Source: Zanthoxylum bungeanum
Lineage: Eukaryota > Streptophyta > Magnoliopsida > Sapindales > Rutaceae
Reading direction: 5' to 3'
Assembly (NCBI GenBank): GCA_019454045.1
Contig: SKCR01001865.1
Coordinates: 60,121 to 124,120 of the forward strand
Length of the DNA stretch: 64,000 bases
The position numbers were made by a program, and so were the translations under genes. This document shows, in pieces, positions 22,401 through 36,116 of this stretch (positions are counted from its first letter, which is position 1; each line of letters starts with the position of its first letter). The notes beneath the pieces were generated by a model. The model ran no database searches, was not told the origin of the DNA, and saw nothing but the letters and a program-made list of their open reading frames with translations.

Positions 22401-24142
22401 CAACATTAGATGATATCCAATCAACACCAAATTAAATGTACATCATATATATATATATCATATTACAACACATATATGAAAAGTCCTAAATTTAGATTAG
22501 GTTAAGAACCCTAATTTCTCAAATTAGTCCATTTAGCAAATTAACCAAAAATTAACAAATCCAATACTTTAATCAAGTCTCTACCACACCAAACAAATCT
22601 CACCACTTTGAAATAACTCTAGAACAATTCTAGGTCATCAATGAGTGGCATAAAAACTCTAGAATGACAACATGATCATCAAATGACCAAAATAATGCTT
22701 ATTAACTCCTTACAAGCTTTCTTTCAACATCATACATGCATACATCCATCATCCATGCTACATCCATCATCCATGCTTCCAACCATCAAAAACACAAACA
22801 AGAAAGAGTAGAAAAACTTAAGAACTGCACATGTTATAGCCAAGAACAAAAGGAACAATTTTCCCTCTAATAGAAAGATGGAAATACTTACTAAATCCTT
22901 AGCTTTTGTTTGATTTGCTTCTTGTTTCTTCTCTTTTTCTCTCAACCTTATTTTGTTATATTTTTGGAGGCTTGAACTTGTGTGAAGCAAATGGAAAAAT
23001 GAAACCTTTATATATGCTAGGTCATGGCCGAAAAAGAGAGAAAATGAATAAAAGATATTTTGTTTCATTTAACAAATTAAAGTAGCAAAATACAATTTGA
23101 TAACATTTTCATTTAATGCAAAGTTAGTATTTTACACTAAATAATCATTTCCTAACTTGATCATAATATAAAATATTTATATTTTAATTATTTAAATTAT
23201 TTAACAAATAAATAAATAATTAATTAAATATAAATATCTCAAATATATGTATTATATTTACTTTAAATAATCCAAATACATATATTAATGATATATGTCA
23301 AATATCTTAATTTAATAATTAATTAATGTGTATTTAATAATATCATATATTAAATACAAATACAAAATATTTAATAATATCATATATTAAATACAAATAC
23401 ACATTAATTAGGAAATGACGGATCGGCCCCTAAAGCATTTATCTTTCGTTTAACCGTTAAATGATTTATAAATAATCAACATTATTCATAAATGTTGCCA
23501 TAGTGCTCTACGAGTATATTTCATTAGTGAGACTTTATAGGTTTAGATATATCCGTCACGAAATCCAATTTCGTGTCTATAATCTACCCACCCGTAAATT
23601 ATGACGAACACGGATAAACTCACTGAACCATACAGGTCGAGGTCATTGCATACGTATAATCCCTCTATCACAGGTATCTGGATTATTCCAGAGATATAGA
23701 TATAAACGTCAAATCTCTATAGATATAATCACGTCAACGTTTCTATTAGCAATCTCTTAATAACACTTAGAACTCGCTTCTACAGTATACCACGGGCCCA
23801 TGGATTTAACAGATTGCTAATTCCATATTGAATACCTATGCTCTGTACACAGAGCTAGCAGATTCTATCTTGACACACACAAGATATCCTGAGGATCAGT
23901 CTATACCTAACGGACAGGCGGAAGTCTGACCAAAATAGGTCGGTGACGTGAATGTCATCAAAGTATGAAGGATATCTTATATATCCATAGTGGTATCACA
24001 AGTCAAAGAATCACTATGCTACTCAACCCGAGAAGATTCTTATTGACGTCGGTGTAACATCTATTAAGAATCTTTGGTGATTCGTTCAGTGTTTATCCAA
24101 TATAAACACCTACATGTCTATACAAGTCTAAAAGACTCATGG

Positions 24143-26568
24143 TGTAAGGGTTTTTTGGCGAAAAATCCGGTAACGCAGCGGAAACGCGGAAAATCAAATT
24201 TTTCCGATTTCAAAATTTTTCTTGGATCAATTAAATAAACATATTTATTTAATTACCTAATTATTAAATTCTGAAATATTACACAAGAAATCAAATTTCT
24301 TAGTAATTACCGAATTGCCCCACAAGTTTGCAAATTGATCATTTTAGTCCTTAAATTGTCAAATACAATTTTGGATGATTCTAAATAAATTCTAAAATGA
24401 TTTCCAACATGTCCAACACATCAAAATCATATTGCAACAAAATCGACAAATTTCCTTAAATTGCCGAACAGCCCCAAACTTTTCAGTTTTTATAATTTGG
24501 TCCTTTTATGTTCAAAACATGTCAAGATCAAATCCAATCAACCCAAAAAGTAATATGCATCATATAAACACCATAATACATAACATCTATGAAAATCCCC
24601 AAATTTGGAAAGGGTTAAGAATCCTAATTTTACAATTTCTTCAAATTGATAAATTTTACCAAATCAATTAAATCCAACACTTTAATTCAAACTTTACCAT
24701 ACCAAACAAGTCTCACCATTATGAAACAACTCAAGAAAAATTATAGGTCATCAATGAGTGACTTAGAAACTCTAGAATGGCAACTTGATTATCAAATAAT
24801 CAAAAGTGAGCTTATGAAGCCATTTCAAGCTTAAGTAGGCTTATGAAGCCATTTCAAGCTTACTTTGTTAAATAAGCATGCAAGAATCTTTCAAACAAGT
24901 TTCAAACCAACAAATTACAAACTAAAAGAGTAGAGAAGAAACTAAGCAACACATGTTGTAGCCTAATATCATAGAAATAATTTTCTAATTGAAAAATTTT
25001 AAGAAAAACTTACAAAAATCCAAGTTTTTCAAGCTTTTCTTTTGATCTCCAAACTTTTTCTCTCAAAACTCACTTTGTAATATTTGGTGGCTTAACCTAA
25101 AAAGAATGAAAATGAAACAAAACAATTTATACTCCAACTTTAAGCCTTGGCCGAATTTTTGGAGAAATAAATAAATATCTAGATATTTTTATTTTGTTTC
25201 ATTAAAGCTTTAATTAACTTGTGTATATGATCATTATACCATTTAATGATTTTCAACAAGTCAAATAAAGCAACTCAAGGCATCTCCAAAAATATCAAAA
25301 CTTAAGATATTTATATTTTTAATTAATTTAATTATATAACAATTAAATAATTAAATAATTATTTAAATATAAATATTTTAAATATATGTATTATATTTAC
25401 TTTAAATATCCAAATACATATATATTTATGATATATGTCAAAAATCACAATTTGACATTTAATTAATGTGTATTTAATAAAATCTATCATTAAATACAAA
25501 TACACAATAATTAAGAAATGACTATTAGATCCATTCATATGTATTTTTTGTTTAACCTTTAAACGACTCATAAATAATCAGTATTATTTATAAAAGTTGC
25601 CCTAGTGCTCTACGAGTATATTTCACTAGTGAGACTCTCTAGATTCAGACATATCCGACACGAAATCCAATTTCGTGTCCATAACTTACCCACTCGTAAA
25701 TTATGACGACCATGGATAAACTCGCTGAATCATACAGGTCGAGGTCACATCATATGTTTAATTCCTCCGTCACAGGTATCCGGATATATCCAAGAGATAT
25801 AGATGTAAACGTCAAATCTCTATAGGGACAATTCCATCGACGTCTCTATTAGCAATCTCTAAGAAAACACTTAGAACTCACTTCTAAAGTGTACCATGGG
25901 CCCATGGTTTTTATCTGATTTCTAATCATATATGGACTACCTATGCTCTGTACACAGAACTGATTGATCCTATCCCGACATACACATGACACCCTGAGGA
26001 TCTGTCCACACCTAACGAACATGTGGAGGTCTGATCTGAATAGATCGGTGACGTAACTGCCATCTAAATGTGGAAGATCTATCATGTGCCCACAGTGGTA
26101 TCTCAAGTCGAAGAATCACAAATGCCACTCAATCCGAGAAGATTCTTATTGATGTTGGTGTACCATCCATTAAGAATCTTTGGTGAGTCGTTCAATGTTT
26201 ATCTGCTGTAAACACCTACACGTCTATATGAGTCCCCAAGACTCATGGTTCATTGAGAAACCATTGGAATCATATATTCCAGTATACGACATGTACCGGT
26301 CTCAACGGGTTTACTTTACTGACTAAGTAGTGTAAACCTTGACCATGAACTATCTGAGAATGACAACGTCATGATACAACTCAATGTCAGTTGTGTCGCT
26401 TTTGAAACTGCATCATGACTAATCATTCTAAGGTCAATTACGTCTTTACCATATAAGAAGATATATTATATTATAGAAACTGCTTATTTTATTCATAATA
26501 AAACGTTTACAATAGTATTTACAAGGAAATAAAATCGGGAATTGGCGCTCTGAGCACTAACCCCAACA
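24143..26568 (-). repeat. 3' LTR of copia element F
   Basis: Read minus it starts TGTTGGGGTTAGTGCTCAGAG (26568) and ends AACCCTTACA (24143). It is collinear with the 5' LTR at 53173-55564. The TGTTGGGG start comes right after the polypurine tract AAATGGGAGATTT (26581-26569). It carries no coding sequence. Its 2426 bp differ from the 5' LTR mostly by small indels, including a 27-bp duplication near 24810-24860. Confidence 0.92.
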
Positions 26569-26584
26569 AAATCTCCCATTTGCT

Positions 26585-26621
26585 CTAGTGCCAATATCGA
26601 TTGTATTTAATACCCATCGAC
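26585..26621 (-). pseudogene. Last codons of the F RNase H, separated by G
   Basis: From the TCGAC duplication the minus strand reads on in frame as ESMGIKYNRYWH then TAG at 26587-26585. This is the C-terminal end of the RNase H whose main part lies at 48510-48870. Confidence 0.8.
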
Positions 26622-29118
26622 TGTTAGGGTTGGTGCTCAGAGTGCCAATTTGAATAGTATTTATGTCCGATTTATAAATACGAGCAATTCCATTTTCCTT
26701 AATATTACTTATTTAATTGTAGCACCTCTTGTCTTTTATACACATATTCGATCTAATTACGATTGGATATTCAATTACGATTAGATCGAAACTGAATATG
26801 GTTTAGTGATACATGTATATTAGACAAAGACCCTAGGATTTACAATGTAGTACGCAGTTACAACGTAGTTTGTAATTGACATTGGGATTCGAACTATAAG
26901 TAGTATATCCTTAAATAAAGTTTATGGTCAAGATTTACTAACACGAGTCGGTTAGTAAAATCCGCTGAGACCAGTACATGTCGTATATCGTGACTTGGTC
27001 CAATGGTTTATCCCAATGAACCATGAGTCTCAGGAGAGTCGTATAGACATGTAGGTGTTTATTTGATAAACACAAAATGACTCCCTGAAGACTTCCTAAT
27101 ATAGGGTACACCAACTTCAATAGGAATCTTCTCGAGTTAGCGAGCATAGTGGTCATTCGACTTGAGATACCACATTGGATATATGAGTTATCCTCCACAC
27201 TTTGATGGCAGTCACATCACCGATCTATTTAGATTAGACCTCCGCCTGTTCGTTGGGTGTGGACTGATGCTCATGATATCCAGTGCGTATCAAGATAGAA
27301 TCCGTCAGTCCTGTGTACAGGGCATATGCATCCTACACGTGTTTGCAATCTAGTAAATCCATGGCCGTGGTATAACTTCAAAAATCAGTTCTGAGTGTTA
27401 TTTGGAGATCATAAATTGAAAAGTCGATTATATTATACCGAACGGATTTGACGTTCTTATCTATATCCCAGGTATAATATGGATAGCCTGTGACAGAGGG
27501 ATTATACGTATGCAATAACCTCGACTTGCATAGTTTAGCGAGATTATCCGTGGTCGTCATAATTCATGAGTGGGTGAATTATGGACACGAAATTGGATTT
27601 CGTGATGGATAAACCTAAACTTAGAGAGTCCCACAATATGAAGTGTACTCGTTGAGCACTTGGGCAACGCGTTATGAATAATACAGATTATTCATAATAC
27701 TTCATCGGATTAAGTGAGTTAATTCGAATCGTTTAAACGGTTAAACGATAACACATGCATTATGGGATTTTGGTCAATTAATAATTAATATGTATTTATA
27801 TTTGATACAAAATTCGATTTGATACATGTTAATTAAATGTCAAATGAGATTTTGACATATGCCATAAATATATATATTTGTTATTTAATGTAAATAAAAA
27901 TACATATATAATAATAATTATATTAATTAATTATTTAGATATTTAATTATTAAATATTTGAATAGTTAAATAATATCCATTTTTCATAATTATTATGATA
28001 AATATTTAATTATTATTGGTGACACATGGGATGATTTAATTAAACTTTAGGTGTGCAAATTTGATTTGATTTAATTTGATTAAATATGGCAAATGACAAT
28101 AATGCCCCCATAAGTCGGCAACTTCAATTTTTTAAAGTAAAAAATTTTCTTTTTCAAACCTAATTCCTCCATGGCTGAATACATGTCCTAAAAAATCTCT
28201 CAAATGGTTTCTTGATGATTCACGGTGGATAAAAAAGAAAATCAAGAAAAAAAGGCTAAGGAATTAAAGGATTAAAGGTAATTCTACAAATCCCTAAGCT
28301 TAGAAATTTTTTTCTTGTTTCTTGATGATCTAGTGAGATCTAGGGTTTCTTCTTTTCATAAAATTTGGGGCGTTTGTTTTTGGAGGATGGAATTGGAAGC
28401 ATAATGCATGTGTGAAGTAGATTTGGTTAATATTATTGTAATATTAGTCCAATTTGATCATTTGATGACATGTTTCCATTCTAGAGTGTTATGACCACTC
28501 TTGTAATGCCTATAATTTTTCTTGGGTGGTTCATGTGTGGTGACTTTGATTGGCGTTTGATTAATTGGATTAATCTTGAAAAATTGGATTTAAAGCATGA
28601 AAAATTGGCATTTTTGGTTTCTGGATCCAATCTGGAAAATATGGATTTATGTTGTTGAATTTGATATCATATAAATGTATTGGATGTGTTTTGGGTGTTG
28701 GAACAATTGCCGAAAATTGTTTCGGAGTTGAAATAAGCGAAAACGGTGAAAAACAGCATTACCGGGTGACTTTTGAGCCAACCGGGTGACGGCTGTCCAA
28801 ACTGTGAATTTTTCACTGTTCGGGCAGCCCATGAACTGACCTAACACTATTGGGGCTGACATGGGCAGTCCCCATAAGTGTTGGGTGGTCGGTTCGGTCA
28901 AAAAGGCATTTTGCGAAAAAATATTTTTCGTAAACGTTTCGCGAAGTTTCTACCTTATTTATGTCGTTATTTGATATCGAATAAATGTGTTTAGGTGAAA
29001 TATGAATAAATTATTCATATTAGATATTGAATAATTTGTTCAGTAATTTGAAAAGTTTTAAAATTACGATTTCGCTCGAACAGCACTTCCGCTGCACCCT
29101 TCGCCCGAAACCCCAACA
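26622..29118 (+). repeat. 5' LTR of copia element G (2497 bp)
   Basis: It starts TGTTAGGGTTGGTGCTCAGA and ends AAACCCCAACA, followed by AAAA and the primer site. It matches the 3' LTR at 45984-48509 over its whole length, including the hairpin-rich central part and the GTGACTTTTGAGCCAACCGG block. It is distantly related to the F LTRs at the TGTTRGGGTTGGTGCTCAGAG start. Confidence 0.92.
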
Positions 29119-29122
29119 AAAA

Positions 29123-29134
29123 TGGTATCAGAGC
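29123..29134 (+). promoter_or_regulatory. Primer-binding site of G, initiator Met
   Basis: TGGTATCAGAGC is an exact 12-base match to the complement of the plant initiator tRNA-Met 3' end. It lies four bases after the LTR. Confidence 0.92.
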
Positions 29135-32100
29135 GGGTCTGATGCTTCATCCATTACATTAGTCATGCTTGATATATGATATGTAATCCAATTTTAATAT
29201 TTACACATGCATGTAATCTATATGTTTCTTGACTTTTCGGTTCTACACTAACGGAAACATAACAGAAATTTAATGGTTAAATTGAGTTATGTTTTCTAAG
29301 GTAGAATTGAGTTGTTTAGAAAATGATTTAGATTAAAATTCTGCATTTGATGTGGAGCAATGCTTCCTTGAGGAATATCCCCGCTTTAAATAAGGCTGTA
29401 AAGTAACGTGTATTGGATGCATGTTTATAGGTCTGTCTTTTCAATATGGTTTATGGGTATCTTTCTATGGCTGCATCCGAGATCGTGCCAAAGCAGTGAG
29501 GGTGTAGTTGATAGAATTTTATCCATGCCGGATGTATATTTGATACTAGACAAATTCAAGTGAAAGTGGAAATCCTGAACGTGCCAAAGCTGTCAGGACT
29601 ACATCTGTAGCTTGAGTTTGTCATTGGCAAGTGAAGCCTTGATACGCCTCCTTGTGAACGTGCCAAAGCTGTCATAACGAGAAACGATCAGGACCAAAAT
29701 CAGGAGTCACTGATGAGTGATTGACAATGAGTTGTCTACCTAATGAATATATGTAGGCGAGACCGTGCCAAAGCTGTGAGTCGAAATATATTCATGGGAT
29801 CCTACTCTCACTATGGAATTTGATTTAATTACTGAATTTCCGTTTTCCATTGGGGATTACGGTATTTTGTAAAGTAGTGGGAGACACTGCTGGGTTAAAA
29901 ATCCATAACTAAGGCAGTGTGTAATTTTATGAAAATTACTGCTTTTGTTTTCTTTATTCTATATTGTTAATATAATTATACTTCTAATCCACTGCATGCA
30001 TATTACTTGAATATGTTTTCTGATTTTACATATGGTTGCGTATTTCTAGAATAGGTTCTAGAATGACAGTAGACTTAGATATTGTTAGATTCGTTCAAAC
30101 CATCGGGAACTATTATTCCAATTTTCTTGAAAAATCAAGATGGTTAGTGACTTAGTTTCTTGGCTTTAGTGACTTTTAGAAGTCACATGTCTGACACAGT
30201 TTGCTAATCAATCGTTTGCAATTGTTGTGAATAATTGAAGGCAAATTATAAAGCTAAAGAAAGGAGATGTGTATAGTTGTGTATAGAGAATATTGATTCT
30301 CACAATATGGTAACTATATGTATTGGATACTAGATCTCCCGTCTAGTTACTTAAAATAATGTTTAATAAATGTTTTGATATTTGATATCAGATCTTGCGA
30401 CTATTGGATAGTTACTTGTTCTTTATAAACAGTTGTTACATATTTTAATTTGACTAGTAGTGTCATTAATGAAAAGATAAACATTAAGAGAATGTTCGGT
30501 TAACTAAATAACTTAGAACAATGCTTTATGAGATTTTATCATATAAGCATTAGATGCTTATTCCGTAGGGTAAATGATGGTCTGGTATAAGATCACACCA
30601 TATATCCTTATCCATTTAATGAATATTGTATTCAGGATGTAATTAAATCTCATTTAACCAATGATCATCATTGGACCACAGATTTATTAAACTAATACTT
30701 TGGAAGTCTGTAGTTTAATGAATTAGAAATTGCCTTAGATAGTTTTCTTTACTCCGTAATTTAGTTAATGAATTGTCATGACTTAGTTGTGTGTTTCTAA
30801 AAGAATATATATTGAACGTCTTGAATGGTTCGAGAACTTTCAATATGTTTCTGATGAAACGTGGATAGAATATTTTGAATTGTTCAAAGATATTCTATTT
30901 GAAGTGTTGAAGACTATAATTTTAAAATTCATCGTGAGTCTTTGAATTGTTCAAAGATGTTTGATATGATCAAACATATGAATTTATGGCAATTAGTTCT
31001 AAAATTATTTAATGAATATGATTCTTACTCAATATGATTCTTCTACGATTCCATCGTGATTGAATTGACCAGTGGGAGAAATTGAATCTTATATGATTTG
31101 ATTCGTTTATATTGAGTGTTACCGGCTTAGTTTTCAATACTCTTGGGGTTATGCTCCAGTAATACTGATCCATCTCTTTAATTAAGGTTCCATTCGTTCC
31201 TACAGTTACATATATGATATATATTGTAGAAAATTCGAATCTTGAAAAGTTTGAGATTTGAATCTTTCTTTTGTATAATAGTTATATAATTGAAAGTACT
31301 TGTGTCTCAGAGATACAAGCAAATCTTTTTATCATTTATTCTATTTAATAGAATATTGTATTCTATTTGATAGAATATTGTATTCTACGATCCCAAGTAA
31401 TAAAATTATTTTATTACTTGGTGTGTTAACATCAGATGTTGACAATTGTAGAAAAGACTTGACTTATTGAAGTCAAATGTGAGAATGATAAACTATAAGT
31501 GGAACTACATAATTAATAAGATGAAAAGACATTTATACATCTTCCGTATAAGTTCAATAGGATGTCAGAATCATTTACGAAGTATTTGATACTTAATGAT
31601 TCTGTTTTTTTCTTATCGAAGAAAATTATCCTATAACTTATAATGGGAGCGATATTTGATATCGATTTCGAAAATTACCATTGAACCATAGATCTAAGAT
31701 TATTCGTAGCTTACTACGATCAAGTTTTGAACTTGATTGAGCTTTCATTATGAATCGTTCATAAAATATGCAAATTGTTTGCGCAGCAAAAACAAAGTGA
31801 GCTTATTTAAGGTTGGACCTTTATAGTATGGCAGTGAGAAAAGTTAAACTCAGTGATCTATTGTAGATTCTGAGAAAACTTGTCTCAAGTCGCACTAATT
31901 GAACAATTAAATATTTGTTGGTTAATGTTGATATCAAACTATGTATTTTGGCTAAAGAATGCAAAGTGGCGTTCTTGAGTGGTTTCTTCGAATGAGAGAT
32001 CCGTTATGGTTTCTTTGTTTGAAGAGTTCATTCTAGAATGGCCCTAGAGTTTGTATTCTGCTAAGACCAAAGTTTGATATACTAGCTTATAGAGTCTATT

Positions 32101-32299
32101 GTAGACTTAGATAAGTTTTCCGAAAATCTGTGTTTTCTAATTTTGATAAAAGTCAGATTGTCTGATTTTATCAAAGCATAGAGAATACATATTTGATAGT
32201 AGGGTCAGTGGGAGCATATAGATTTCTTTTCAATGTTGTATATCCTAACGACATTATCTTTATTAATGTAATAATGAGATATTTGTTAGGTAAAAAGGT
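29135..32299 (+). other. Leader and decayed internal region of G, left part
   Basis: No ORF above 60 codons is credible here. The leader (29135-29850) carries four GTGCCAAAGC motifs. Near 32190-32260 the plus strand reads GGGTCAGTGGGAGCATATAG and then a peptide resembling a badly decayed copia RT active-site block (VVYPNDIIFI where VLYVDDILLI is typical). So this was probably a coding copia element that is now eroded. It ends where the 5'-truncated LTR of H begins. Confidence 0.55.
29484..29776 (+). repeat. Four CGTGCCAAAGCTG motifs in the leader of G
   Basis: The 13-bp motif starts at 29484 (one change, CAG for CTG), 29580, 29659 and 29764, with 79-105 bp spacing. The same motif occurs four times in the leader of F on its own sense strand (52912-52924, 52817-52829, 52738-52750, 52631-52643). 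The rest of the two leaders has diverged more. Confidence 0.85.
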
Positions 32300-34370
32300 T
32301 TATTTATTTTGTAGATAAATAAAGTTATTTATTTTGTAGATAAATAAAATTTCAGGACTCTCTAGAAGTGATTCGGGACCAAAACAGTGAAAAATGACAA
32401 AAAATGACAAAATGATCATTTGGCGCATCGCGACGCGCAACCTGCATTGTGACCGCTAACATGCGCCGCAGCTCTGCTAACGTGTGCCGAGACACGTGGA
32501 CCAATAGAGGGATTTTGCTAAAATACACCGGATGCTAACGTGCGTCGAATCTGCTAACATGCGTCTACAACGTGTCAACATCACAGCCGATCATGCTAAC
32601 GTGTACCGTGCCACATGTCATCATCCTATGGTGTCGACAATCGCCATCGTCACGTGTCATCCACGTGTCGTCCATGTGTCAGCCACGTAGGCGTCCACAT
32701 CAGCCATGTGCCAAGTCAGTATGCCACGTCATCACCACGTCATCATCAGCCAATCATCGCGTGACACGTGTCGCAATCCCACGATGCCGACAATCAACAT
32801 CGCCATGTGTCGCCACATCATCGCCACGTCAGCACAATTATTGAGTTAATCATCCAAAATGCCACGTCAGCAGATAAGGGAATCAAAGCAGCCAATCAGA
32901 ATGTTACACGTCATCGCGTCGCGACGCAAGAGCAATCCACGCGCCGCGACGCGAGACCACCATGGACGCCTATAAGTAGAGCTTGAAATTTTAGTTTCAG
33001 ATGCACATTTCTCTCTGAATTCTCTGATAATAATAAAGAGTTTGTATCTAGTTTATTTTAATTTTAGTTTTGTAATTAATTTTATTTACTTTTTGTAATA
33101 GTAATTTACTTTCTTTACTTTTCCAGTTTTTATTATTCAGCAATGAGGAGGTAACTTCCCCCTACCAGGGTGAAAGGTAAAACTTTTATTACTGCTATTT
33201 ATATTAATCTCTCCTAATTATAATATATAAACTATTTAAAACTTGACTTAACAAGGATACCGCTATATTGGTCGGTTGGTAATTAATTATAAAATGGTTT
33301 TAACCTGACTAAGCATGGATACCGCCTGGTTGGTCGGTTGGTAATTACCGCCTATATGACTGGTTTATGGATAAATAATGATACCGCCTTTTTGGTCGGT
33401 CAGACTTAATTTGACTTAATCAGGTTACCGCCTATATGGCTGGTTGGTAATATCACACAAGTTAATATATTACATTGAGGGAGATATCTAAAATAACAGT
33501 GATAAAAGTAGATCATCTAGCTCTAGCATTTTCTTTTATTGTATTTTTCTTTATTTATTTTCCAGCATTTTACTTTTCAGCATTTTACTTTATGTCTTTT
33601 ATTTTTAAGTTGTTACTAGCCCTAATTATGTGTCGTAACTAAGTTAGTTATCTGGGGTTGTGATGAATTCCAATATCACCGGTTAATAAGGGGTTATTTT
33701 ACGATTTGGGTAATATAAAATGTTTACTTATTAAGTCTTAAGTTTAATACTTCTTGTTAACTGGCCACTAATAAGATTGATCGGGTAAACTTAAAATAAA
33801 CTTGACGAAGGAATTTTAGGTTTAAGACCCTATATTTAATAGCCCACGATCTTTCTTGAGGATAGATAACCATTTAATAATTTCCTTACAGGCTAAACAT
33901 ATACCTGTTGGGCGGGGGTAGCCATAATTGGAACTTAATCTTAATGAATTCAGGTAACTTGGTTGACATAGACATATGGTTTAATTGGGTTACATTGGGT
34001 ATTTGCATCTGACCATCGACAAAGGCTTTTGCAGAATTTTGTGTTCCAGGTTAGTAAACCAATATATTACACAAACATGAAATAACCACTTCATCTTTTA
34101 AAAAGATATTGGAAGAAATCACAACCCTGGATAGTTTCTTAAATTTGAATTTTCCTCAATCTACTTTCGCGTCATTTTATTTACTTGTTTTAATTTTTAA
34201 TTTTTAAAAGTCATTATTCCAATCAATCAACCAATCTATTAGATACTAGTAATCATTTGGCCTCATAAAATTTATAGCTTAGGTATTAAGTCATCGTGAG
34301 ATCGATATTTTTTATACTACTTGAACGATACGTGCGCTTGCGTTATACGCGTGTGATTTCATACCGGTCA
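32300..34370 (+). repeat. 5' LTR of H, 5'-truncated
   Basis: It is collinear with the 3' LTR from about 43030 onward. The first ~0.09 kb is missing and replaced by a direct repeat of a 24-bp stretch ending GTAGATAAATAAA at 32301-32348. The ACGTG array (about 32480-32860), a TATA box (TATAAGTA at 32971) and the ACCGCC repeats (33255-33455) are present. It ends CCGGTCA before the primer site. Confidence 0.88.
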
Positions 34371-34376
34371 AGTTTT

Positions 34377-34394
34377 TGGTGCCGTTGCCGGGGA
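34377..34394 (+). promoter_or_regulatory. Primer-binding site of H, tRNA-Asp
   Basis: TGGTGCCGTTGCCGGGGA differs by one base (T for C at position 4) from the site complementary to plant tRNA-Asp, the usual primer of Athila elements. It lies six bases after the LTR end. Confidence 0.88.
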
Positions 34395-34502
34395 CTTAGT
34401 TATCTTTCACTATTAGTTTTGGGGTTAGCTACGTTACTTGTGTCTAATTTCTTTTTTCTTATTGTTTTTTGTTTTCGTTTGTTTTAGGTTCTTAGACACT
34501 AG

Positions 34503-36113
34503 ATGGGACGAACCAGAAGCTTTGAACTCCGACCGCTTGACCCAGAAATTGAAAGAACCATCAGACAGTTGAGAAGGGAAAGACGAGAAGGCCAAGAAAC
34601 AATTGTCAATATGGAACCTGAACCTTTGGAAGTTGCACCGCCAATTCCCCATTCGAGACAGAACCATTCCGGTGGTCGACGGCTTCATTTCCTGTATTGT
34701 ACTTCCTCCCTTACTAGAAAATGCATGTGACATCAAAACATGCATTTCAGATGATTCAGCAGTCAGTGCAGTTTGGAGGAAATGTAACTGAAGATCCTAA
34801 TGCCCACATCAGCAACTTCCTAGAAGTTTGCGGTACTTTCAATTACAACCGAGGAGCTGAAGAAGCAATGAGACTGCGGATTTTCCCATATTCCTTGAAA
34901 GACAGAGCTAAAGCCTGGCTACATTCACTACCAGCAGGTTCCATCACAACTTGGAACACTCTAGCCACCAAATTCCTTGCAAAGTATTTTCCACTAGACA
35001 GAACATCAAAACTGAGGAATGACATCACATCCTTTGTACAACAAGACTGAGAAACTCTCTACGAAGCTTGGGAAAGGTACAAAGATTTTCTCCGGAAATG
35101 TCCTCACCATGAGATTCCAAAATGGCTTCAAGTCCAAACTTTCTATAATGGACTTTCTGGACTGATGAGAACCATAATTGATGCTGCAGCTGAAGGAGCT
35201 TTGATGGAAAAAAGGAGAAGATCAAGCCTGAGACTTAATCGAAGAAATGGCTAACAACAATTCCTTGTGGCCAACAGAAAGGAGCATGATTCAAAGAATT
35301 ACTGGAATTTATGAAGTTGGAGCCAACATAGCAGTTAATGCCAAGCTAGATCAGATATGAAAATTCATGGAGACTCTCAGTATGCAAGGCAATATTGGAG
35401 CCACAAGTTCACCATTTGGAGGAGCACCAAAACCAAACCAATAAGAAGAGACAGTGAATTATGTCAACAATTTCAACAAACAGGGGAACAATCCATATTC
35501 CAACACCTACAACCCAGGGTGGAGGAATCATCCCAATTTCTCATGGAGCAACAATTCAGGGCAAAAGAACTATTCACCACATGGATTCCAACAGCAACAG
35601 AACAAAGGCCAGGAGCAGGAAAATGAACCAGGAATAGCGGAAGTGCTGACTTAGTTAAAAAAATATGATGCTATGTTTCAGAGCCAATCTTCCTCTATTA
35701 AAGCAATGGAGAATCAAATTGGACAATTGGCCGATGCTCAGAGTTACAGATCGCCAAGAAATCTTCCCAGCAACACAGAACCAAATCCAAGGAACCGAGG
35801 GAATGAGCAATGTCAAGCCATTACTTTGAAAAGTGGTACTGAGATTAACAAAGATGTTGGAATCAAGGCATCCATTGAAGAAGTTCCAAAATATGCAGTT
35901 CCACAGATGGAGGAAAAAGAAGCAAAGGAAAAAGATCAAATCACTCCACCTCCACCTTTTCCTCAGCGTCTTCAGAAAAACAAACTGGATAAGCAGTTTG
36001 CTCGATTCTTGGAGGTGTTCAAAAAGCTGCATATCAATATTCCATTCGCAAAAGCCTTGGAAGAAATGCCCAGCTATGTCAAATTCATGAAAGACATTCT
36101 TTCACGAAAATGA
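34503..36113 (+). pseudogene. Athila gag of H, several breaks
   Basis: ATG at 34503 follows TTTTAGGTTCTTAGACACTAG, a possible 3' splice site. The N-terminus is Arg/Glu-rich. After a frame change near 34700, ISNFLEVCGTFNYNRGAEEA and ATKFLAKYFPLDRTSKLRND form the conserved Athila capsid region. TGA at about 35048 replaces a sense codon in FVQQD*ETLYEAWERYKDF. Another shift lies near 35215. The C-terminal part is Asn/Gln-rich (GNNPYSNTYNPGWRNHPNFS). It ends MENQIGQLADAQSYRSPR, then a basic linker, and TGA at 36111. Gag would form the particle coat. At least four lesions were seen. Confidence 0.88.
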
Positions 36114-36116
36114 AGA

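Noticed and set aside
22730..23068. 112-codon minus-strand ORF with hydrophobic stretches
   Set aside because: It lies inside the copia solo LTR, contains low-complexity Lys/Glu and a short tandem repeat (MDDGC), and has no equivalent frame in the F LTRs.
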